Below, piece after piece: positions 56,218 to 64,000 of a DNA stretch of 64,000 bases (position 1 is the first letter of the stretch; each line of letters opens with the position of its first letter). The DNA comes from Melampsora larici-populina 98AG31 (lineage: Eukaryota > Basidiomycota > Pucciniomycetes > Pucciniales > Melampsoraceae), in NCBI RefSeq assembly GCF_000204055.1, contig NW_006768765.1, positions 2,128,583 through 2,192,582 of the forward strand, written 5' to 3'. The notes under the pieces are model-generated. The model saw only the letters and a program-made list of their open reading frames with translations. It was not told where the DNA came from and made no database searches. The position numbers were made by a program, and so were the translations under genes.

Positions 56218-58783
56218 GATCTCAATAGCTTTTTGCGCATCAATTTACTCATATGACCTTAACAAGACTTCAACGTCTTTCACCAACCGCATTATGCAAA
56301 TTGTACATAGCAAATTAAACCTATTGGCTCCGCACAGTCCACTTAGCCAGAACGACCAATATGATGAATATGGATAGCTAGGTTTACGATAGACAACATC
56401 ATTATAGAGACATACCTTTAACAGTTTCAAGATCTTCCTGCTGCCTTGTCTCAAGGTCGAGTAATAATCAGCTCCCTTGGGATATTACGTACAGTGAGCT
56501 AAATATGCGACTCGCCTGGACCAAATATCTGAAGGCTGTTCATACACATCTATGGAACTTGAAGTGCTGATGCCTTCGCAGCCTGATATTTACTCTGCCA
56601 TAAGTGGAAGCAAGAGCATCATCGATGAGGCTAGGGTCATAATTTAGAAACAAGCTGGCAAGGTTGCCCCAAGCAAATTCCAAAGGCAAATCTGTTACTT
56701 CGTATGCTGAAAGCCCACATGACCATTTGTCAAATAACCGCAAGATTATGACAACGCTTGGATATCAAATTTTGACTCTGGAAAACATCTGGTCACATAC
56801 TTGTATTGATCGGATCTGTGGAGCCCTACAGGAGCCTACAGCACCTGTACTTGTGGCCTGTTGATAAATGTACTGTCATTCCTGCGCCATAAAAATTGAT
56901 AGGACCACATCTGTTGAAAATACCTCAAAATGGTACATAGTTAACTACCACATGATTAGGCTAAGTTTTGGGAGCATGGAATATGATTTACCCAACAACA
57001 CAGCCCAACAACACAGCGAACTATTACATACCAGTCATGAGAAGCTTGGTTGCAGGGGAAGAGGAACCAAGAGCAAGTGACGCATTTTCTTACGGTCATT
57101 TCTAAAAGAGAACTGAGTGAAGTGCATTCAATCTGTTGATAAATGGATCATGGAAATGAGACTTGTGTCAAGATCGCCAGGAAAGTATATTTCCAAAGAT
57201 ATAGGCGGTTTGCGCGAGATTTTCTATCACTATGAGGTCAAGTGGTTTCTATTTCCTGCAGCGATATACTTCGTCATTCAGCTTAACACTTCGTCTTTAT
57301 ATGTCAGGCTGCTGAAAGAAAATGTCCAGGCAATGCTCCTTATTCCGCTTCTATTATCAGCGGCCATTTAGTATGAGGGGTCGACTTACCTTTTTGTAAG
57401 TAGACTTACAGCTAATCTAGAAACGCTGGACCAATTTCTCCTACACAACTGGAAAGCGTTTCTGAGTTGGCTGTAGAATCCGATGGTAAGCTTCACAAAC
57501 TTGCAAGCTTTGAGTGGGTACGTAAATCAATTCGTCTGCTCAGCTCTGTTTTAGTAATCGCAGCGAAAACTACATCAACGACATTCATATTGCCGAGTCT
57601 TTAGTGACTTTCACGCCTCTCGAGTCTCTCAACTCTCCTATCTCTAGATATGTGACTCTGGCGAACAGAATGTACCTTCCTGCGCTGTGACAAATATTCT
57701 CGCAGCCGATCTGAAAATTATGTGTGTATACAAGCTGCAAGCCAGATATGAATTTTGAGTGATCTCATCTTCTTGACCCTCATCTCTAGTTGGGAATCGG
57801 GTCCCGGGATGACTGTCACAAGTCACCAGCATTGGGGACAAAAGCCTCCTGAGCAGAACCCACGGCAGCTTAATTTACCATGCAGGGCTATGATGGGCTT
57901 TTCATTTGTAAATCACAACGCCAGATGTTCAAATTAATGAGCCAGCCTTACCTCACAAAACGTCAATACATACTACTGTGATTGGAGCTGATTCGAGTAA
58001 ATGTAATATACAACAAGGTATCCACACGACTTGATGAGCTCCGAGAGCTGTGAAGGCATGTCATAGGGTGGCAAGGGAGTCCACTGGTACACATGAAAGA
58101 ATTTTCGATCACTGGTGAGCTTCTGACCGCATTTTCATCACAATCCACACAGACCTGGTTTCTGCTCGGCGCGGGCCTGCCACGAATGTTAAGTTTACAC
58201 GAATCTGTGAACTCATCCGAGCATGTCAATTTTCAAATACGTAGGCTTTCAAGTGTATGTCGCGCACGAACGGATGCAACAAAGCTGTATTCGCGATTAG
58301 AATCGACAATTGATTCACGCGTCGTATTTTCAACGTTGAGCTCAACAAGGTCAAGCTCCTCGTGAACCTTCACTAGACCCCCTGTTCTATCTCTCAAGGA
58401 TGAAGGACAATTCGAGTTGGCCTATAAATTCTCTAGACTTCTTGGCTACATTTGGCAGCGGGAACAGTTGTCCAGTGTTTCGCAACCAGGAACCTCTCCT
58501 TGTGGTTTATTCCATCAGCTCTCCCTTGATCTTGTCATCGCTTGTCATCCCCTTCTTAAGTTATCCAGATCCCTTTGGCAATACCTCATCTTGCACCAGA
58601 GCATCTCTCACCCTACACACTACAGTTGCGCAATTTGATCGGCGCTCAGTTCCAGTTCAGAGATCAATTCATTTAGGCAACCTGTTTCGGCATCTTTTTA
58701 ACTTGTGCTGCGCTGTTTTCTATCTAATAGCGTCATAAATATTTACTGGTTTCACCATTTTTACAACAAGTAGCACCGATTCT
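56218..58783. other. Intergenic region with unidentified coding-like fragment
   Basis: The minus strand at 56743-56560 reads LSAYEVTDLPLEFAWGNLAS and LNYDPSLIDDALASTYG, which looks coding but stands alone. Other frames (57117-57371 and 58093-58365 plus) are unsupported. No element termini recognised. Confidence 0.3.
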
Positions 58784-58790
58784 TTATAAG
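58784..58790 (+). promoter_or_regulatory. Weak TATA-like site near the beta-mannosidase start
   Basis: TTATAAG lies 27 bp before the ATG, close for a TATA box; a very short leader or a different promoter are both possible. Confidence 0.2.
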
Positions 58791-58816
58791 GTGTCTTTCA
58801 TTGCCACTCTTTTATC

Positions 58817-61800
58817 ATGTTCCAACTCCTCCCATTACTCGCCTTGGCGGCTTCGGCTGCAGTGCAAACTGTCTTGTCAGCCGACACAACCCGCGGACCA
58901 CCTCTACCGAACGCGCACCTTGACTTATCGGATCTAAAGTGGACACTCTCTAATGCCAACAAATCGATCTCTGTTCCTACCTCCTTCGTCAACCAAGCTC
59001 ATCTGGCTCTTATCGACGCGGGAATCATTGATGATCCGAACATCGGGCTCAACGAAGGAACCACTCGATGGGTTGGTGAGGAAAAAGCCTGGCTTTGGCA
59101 AACGAATGTCGACTTGAGTGAAATCTTCAAATGGGAGCAGGTGGACCAGGTAAACAAACCAAGCCAATCATTCGCGTCCCCGTTTGCAAGTACTGAAACT
59201 TGGACTTAATTCCATTGATATTCTGTAGTACTTCTTCGCCTTTCAAGGTCTTGATACCTTTTGTGAGATCAAACTCGGTCCACATCTCATCGGCACCACG
59301 GACAATGCATTCCGGAGCTGGGTTTTCAATGGTGAGTGATAATCTCCGTCGTCACGAGTTCTTGGATCACACTTCCACAAATATTGACGGCTGTCTCTGT
59401 ATGTAGCTACTGATGCCATCCACAAGCTCGGCCCTAGTACACATAGTACCACTTTGTCTCTTCGCTTCGATTCCCCTTGGGGAGTTGCCACCCGTTTAGC
59501 CCACGAGCCGGGCAATCTTTGGTATCCACAAGCCGGTCTCGGAAATCCAAACGTTGCCGACACACTGGTTATATATGAATACGACGCGCGTAATTGGGCT
59601 CGCAAGCAGCAATCTGACTTTGGCTGGGATTGGGGTAGGTACTCATAATGCATCTTCATACAATGGTTGGCTTAATCGTATCCTCTTTACCTTTTTAGGT
59701 CCAGCATACCTCCCTAGTGGCCCGTAAGTGATCATTTGGCTCATTGACCATAAGATGATATCTTACAATTGGCTGACAAAATCCATCGATGATAGGCTTA
59801 AACCGGGTTACTTGATCGGCCTCGCACGTACTGCCACCACAGAAACTCGTCCCGCCGCACCCCGAGATCCAGCTCATGGGGATTCCCAAACCGTTGTCAC
59901 GATAAAGCCACCTACGACTGGCCAGAAGGATGAATCTGATTTTGAACCTTACTGGATCCATAAAACGGTGATTGATATTTACCGGCAAGGTGCAGCACTT
60001 CTGCCAGAATTTAACAACTTGTGCAGGCTGAGTTTGATGTTTTTGTAATTGAATCTTATAGGGCAACGCAATAATCTCCCACCCGATCAAAATGCACCAT
60101 GGGTGATCAATATAACCCTTCCACTGGTCACACCTCATCCGCCTTCTCGATTTGCCTCCGCAAGCCTATCAGGCACTTTGCGCGGGACAAACATCAAATT
60201 TGCACCTGTCCGGCTTCGCGCACTACCTTTACCAGCTTATTCCACCGACGGCCCACAAGTATATCTGACCGCAAGCTTCAGTGTCGCTCCCAACGCGGTT
60301 GAGAAGTGGTATCCTGCAACCTTGGGAAACCCAAAACTTTATGAACTTGGCCTTTCATTTGACTCGGGCTTTTCTCCTCAAACACAATGGGACGAACGTG
60401 TAGGATTTCGAACAATTATTGTGGATCAATCTCAATATACTGAACAAGAAGTTGCTCGTGGGGTCACGCCTGGATCGAAGTTTAACCTTCAAATCAATGG
60501 AAAACCTTTTTTTGTCCAAGGGTCTAGGTGAGTATTTGCATTCTCTTCTCAAATAAGTCGCAACGCTGATAATGATAATGACGCCCGATATGATAGTATC
60601 ATACCTATTGACAACTTCGCAGCTCGAGCTAACTCAAGTACAATCACTTGGTTATTAAAATCAGCTGTCTTAGCCCACCAGAACGTAATTCGAATCTGGG
60701 GTGGTGGCGCTTACGAAACCGACGAATTTTATGACGTGAGTCATATTGCTCAAACTGTTACCAAACGCTTAGAAGCAATGTAGTGATGTGTATCCCAAAG
60801 TTATGTGATGAGATCGGTGTGCTGGCTTGGTCCGAGAGTGTGTTTGCTTGCGGTGCTTATCCGATTGAACCCAAGCATATCCTCGATAATGTGTTGGCTG
60901 AAACAGCGGAAAACGTCCAGCGTCTAGGCCGACACCCTAGTGTTGCTTTATGGGCAGGGAATAATGAGGTTCGTTGGTAACTCGAGATTCAGGTGTTAAC
61001 TAGCCCCGGATCACGTTTGCTGATCCTAAACATCTTATTCAAAAGGGCGAAGGATATATCGAGTGGATCAATGGGACCTGGAACAACGGATCTGTCTATT
61101 TTAAGCAATATGATTATCTCTACAATCGTTGAGTCTGATCAAGCGCCCCTATACTTGAGGGAATCAAAGCCCCCTGACCTTGGTTTCTTCCGTCTCCAGA
61201 CGCGATTCGAGATGTCTTGATGGATAACACCCGTTCAATTTCCTATATGCCATCATCAACTACTGATGGGTACGTTTGTCATTGTCTGCCCAGATTCCAT
61301 GGCAGGATACGGTAGAGCTGACTGTCACCTTACAGGTATTTGACACTCGATCCTTACGTCTCTCGTTACGGTAAACATGTGCCAGGTGAAATTGATGGTG
61401 ACAAAGAACTCTACAACTACAACACTGCCATTAGCTTCGATACAAAGAATTATCCGGTCGCCCGTTTTGTAAATGAGGTCAGTTCCCCTTATTTGTAACC
61501 CAAGCTCCATTCCATCGTTCAGGGGGAAAATCCATCTCTCACCAACCCAGGGTAATCCAACATCTAAAAAATTTTCGCTCCTTGTAAACAGTTCGGTTTC
61601 CACTCCATGCCTTCGATATATACGTGGGACAGAATCTTAACGAACATTGAAGCTTACTCGTTCAATTCCAGTGAAATTCGAGTTCACACCAAAGTGAGTA
61701 TCCTTTTCATGTGCCTCTCAAACGTTTCCACCGCCACACCTCAGCAAGACGACATCTCTCTGACGTCCCCTTTCGATACAGCATCCGCCTGCAAAGTCTT

Positions 61801-63250
61801 TGACTTATCCATTTGCGGCAGACGACGGGCAAAAAGAGATGACTACTGGGGTAACTGACTGGTACCCTACGCCCAATATCACTGGGGACCCTCGTGAATT
61901 ACTCGCTCAATGGGCTTACTCAACTCAAGGTAGATCATCAACTCATTAAGACACAACTTCCCAAACGGAGATCACCTGCTGAAAGACTTTCTCCGCAGTT
62001 TTCCAAGCGGCCTTCATGGCCTCAGAAATTACGTACTACCGTCTTGGGGCTAGTCGCGGTGAAAACAATATGGGTCAGTTTCTTATGAATCCTCTGACCT
62101 GATCATCTCAAAGGCATCATGTTCCGATTCTGGTCCTGATTCTTTGATTGTTCGAACTTGTAGGAGCTCTTTATTGGCAACGTAATTCATATCTACTTAA
62201 TCTTAATGTTTTAAACAAAGAACTGAGTTTTGTCATCAAACTTTTTAGTGAATGATGTCTGGGAAGGTGTTAGCTGGTCTTCGATTGAATATACTGGAAG
62301 ATGGAAAATCTTCCATTATGTGGCTGAACGTGTTCAAGATCATGTTATCATCTCTCCGATGTTCAATCGTACAAATCAAACCCTTGACGTATATGCCACT
62401 TCGGATCTATGGTAAGTCACTTATCAGACTATATCGCAATGTGACATTCTTTGAGTCTGAACTAATCTTCACCCATCATAGGTATCCCGTTACAGGAAAC
62501 GCGAAATGGACCTGTAAGTCTATTTTATACTTGATGAATGACCTACCGATTAGTGATGTGTTATCTCGTCTTTAGGGTATGACTTCGCTGGAAAACAGCT
62601 TGCGTCGGCTAACCAGACTTTCAGCATTGGTCCGATCAACTCTACCCATCTCTTCCGCGCTGTTGGACTCGAAGACATGGTCCCTGGATCAACTCCATCA
62701 AATGATGCATGGCTTCACCTTCAGCTTACTGCTTCTAGTCAAACGAGTGGTCAATCTTTTTATAATGAACAATTCTTCCATCCTGTTCCTCTCAAGGATG
62801 CCGCTCTTCGAGCTTCGCATGTAACGGTAACAGTAACAGGGAAAAATCGGTTTAATATCATTGGTCACGGTGCTGTGGCCGCATGGGTTAATGGTATGTG
62901 ATTTGAATTTTCTTCGAGCTAATGAAAGTTGAATTTCTGACTTGAATTTCTTTCTACCTAATAGTCGAGCCACCACCAGGTATGAGACTCTTCCGCTATT
63001 TTACCTCTCATGGATCCCATATACTGATACAGCTATTTTACGTGACGTGTTTCAATTAGGAGTCACCGGTTATTTCATGGATAGCAGAACGAAGAAACCA
63101 TCAAATTGCTTCTTTCTTCGTCCTGATGAGGTTAGAGTATTAGATTTTGTGGTTTATGAGGATAACACCAATGGAGAATTTTCGTCAAAGATCCATGTTC
63201 GAACTCTTTGGGATAACTATCATAAGTCTAATACCCCGACTACAACATAA
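58817..63250 (+). CDS. Secreted GH2 beta-mannosidase, 20 exons
   Basis: Exons: 58817-59149, 59229-59331, 59407-59634, 59699-59723, 59796-59989, 60062-60527, 60597-60735, 60801-60968, 61004-61127, 61200-61269, 61336-61477, 61592-61693, 61782-61929, 61999-62073, 62164-62181, 62249-62411, 62482-62513, 62576-62893, 62965-62979, 63060-63250. They total 3054 nt (1017 residues) in one frame. Signal peptide FQLLPLLALAASAAVQTVLS. Family markers: QSDFGWDWGPAYLPSGP, NVIRIWGGGAYETDEFYD, WAGNNE with acid/base Glu552, FVNEFGFHSMPS with nucleophile Glu664, and EMTTGVTDWYPTP. It hydrolyses terminal beta-1,4-mannose from mannans and N-glycan cores, probably on host cell wall or recycled glycans. No disabling change seen. 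Confidence 0.9.
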
Positions 63251-64000
63251 CCCCAGTATCCCGAAAGATCGAGATTTTTTTACATTCTGGCCTGTGAAAT
63301 TTTTGAAGATGAAAAGTTAAGGTTAAGTATGACTGATATTAGTAAGAAAGATGATGGATTTCACGAACAAATTTTATTACTTGTTAAATTTTCTTGAAGA
63401 TCATAATGAATGTAGGGTGATAGGCTAGAATATATTCAAGGGGATGTCTTTAATAATTTTTTGATATACTTGAACCAATAATGAGATTTGAATGTATGTA
63501 TGTATATATGTAGAGGCATGAAATGATGCAAAATTTAGAGATTTTGAAAATATGACAATCAAAGAAAACTAGCTGATAATTGTTTGAAATCCTAGTCCTG
63601 TGTTTCTTGACTCATCTCTTGGTCTTATTTCAGAGTTATTATACTTTTCAAAAACTGAGCTTGGCATACATTAAAAAACTCAACTTCAGACCCTTTATAA
63701 TTAGGCTCCAATGATATAAAATGAGGAATAATTGATGCTTACGCCAATCAAATCTCGTTGAGCTTTCAGATTGATATGTCACCATAGTCTTGCTATTCTT
63801 ATATGTCTATGGAATGCCCTATCTTGATCTACCCGTGAACCAACTTTACTCTAAATATTCACATTGATGTATTTTCCAAGGTATGTCTAAGCAAAGTATG
63901 TTTTTTATAACCTTGTATCAGGAATAATGTGCCTGGTTGCACTATACACCAGAAGAGAAAACATCTCTTTGAGTTTGTTTTTGCCTTTCCCTTAGGAAAG
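63251..64000. other. 3' flank of the beta-mannosidase gene
   Basis: AT-rich sequence with no recognised gene or element to the window end. Confidence 0.4.

Noticed and set aside
1..64000. tRNA, rRNA or snRNA genes
   Set aside because: I saw no cloverleaf-compatible A/B box pair or rRNA-like block by eye; a tRNAscan-type search would be decisive.

Overview
The window looks like a nuclear contig from a basidiomycete fungus, most probably a rust (Pucciniales, perhaps Melampsora-like). It is AT-rich, and the host genes carry many 50-110 nt GT..AG introns, down to 15-25 nt exons in one gene. A small cysteine-rich secreted protein pair is present, and more than half of the DNA is transposon-derived. 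Genus and species are inference. All gene models were assembled by hand from reading frames and splice sites; where stated, exon lengths sum to a multiple of three, which is good internal support but not transcript evidence.

Host genes: an NTF2/SnoaL-like protein (295-1281 +); a LisH-CTLH-CRA protein of the GID/CTLH ubiquitin ligase type (2218-4234 -); an Ecl1-type zinc-binding longevity factor (12517-13425 -); an unidentified spliced gene (about 17505-18380 -); two paralogous small secreted cysteine-rich proteins arranged tail to tail inside a 3.2 kb inverted duplication (25541-26294 + and 27296-28051 -); Cms1-like ribosome biogenesis factor (29429-30654 +); an unidentified 152-aa protein (54339-55144 -) divergent from glycine cleavage H protein (55440-56217 +); and a complete 20-exon GH2 beta-mannosidase (58817-63250 +).

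Mobile DNA: a degenerate Ngaro-like tyrosine-recombinase retroelement (about 5930-9300) carrying a solo LTR and an 89-bp MITE; TA-flanked MITEs (5202-5726, 19896-20156, 32785-33281); a Tc1/mariner-like element (15145-16301); CACTA-like elements (10627-11009 and 38979-40095); a PIF/Harbinger relic (22229-23277); hAT transposase remains (32214-34111); a well preserved Ngaro element with split direct repeats (34499-41658); a Harbinger-like MITE holding a second solo LTR (43138-43933); and a 7.3 kb MULE whose single spliced gene joins a transposase, a zinc knuckle and an OTU protease (44333-51661), with a further 1.6 kb element inserted right at its start codon.

The most informative structures are the inverted effector-like pair, whose five-exon structure and ten cysteines are conserved in both copies, and the nested insertions whose target duplications date them relative to each other. 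A 100-N assembly gap (39583-39682) lies inside a large palindrome. Long stretches (9.3-10.3, 20.2-22.2, 23.3-25.2, 41.7-43.1, 51.7-54.3, 56.2-58.8 kb) hold nothing I can name.
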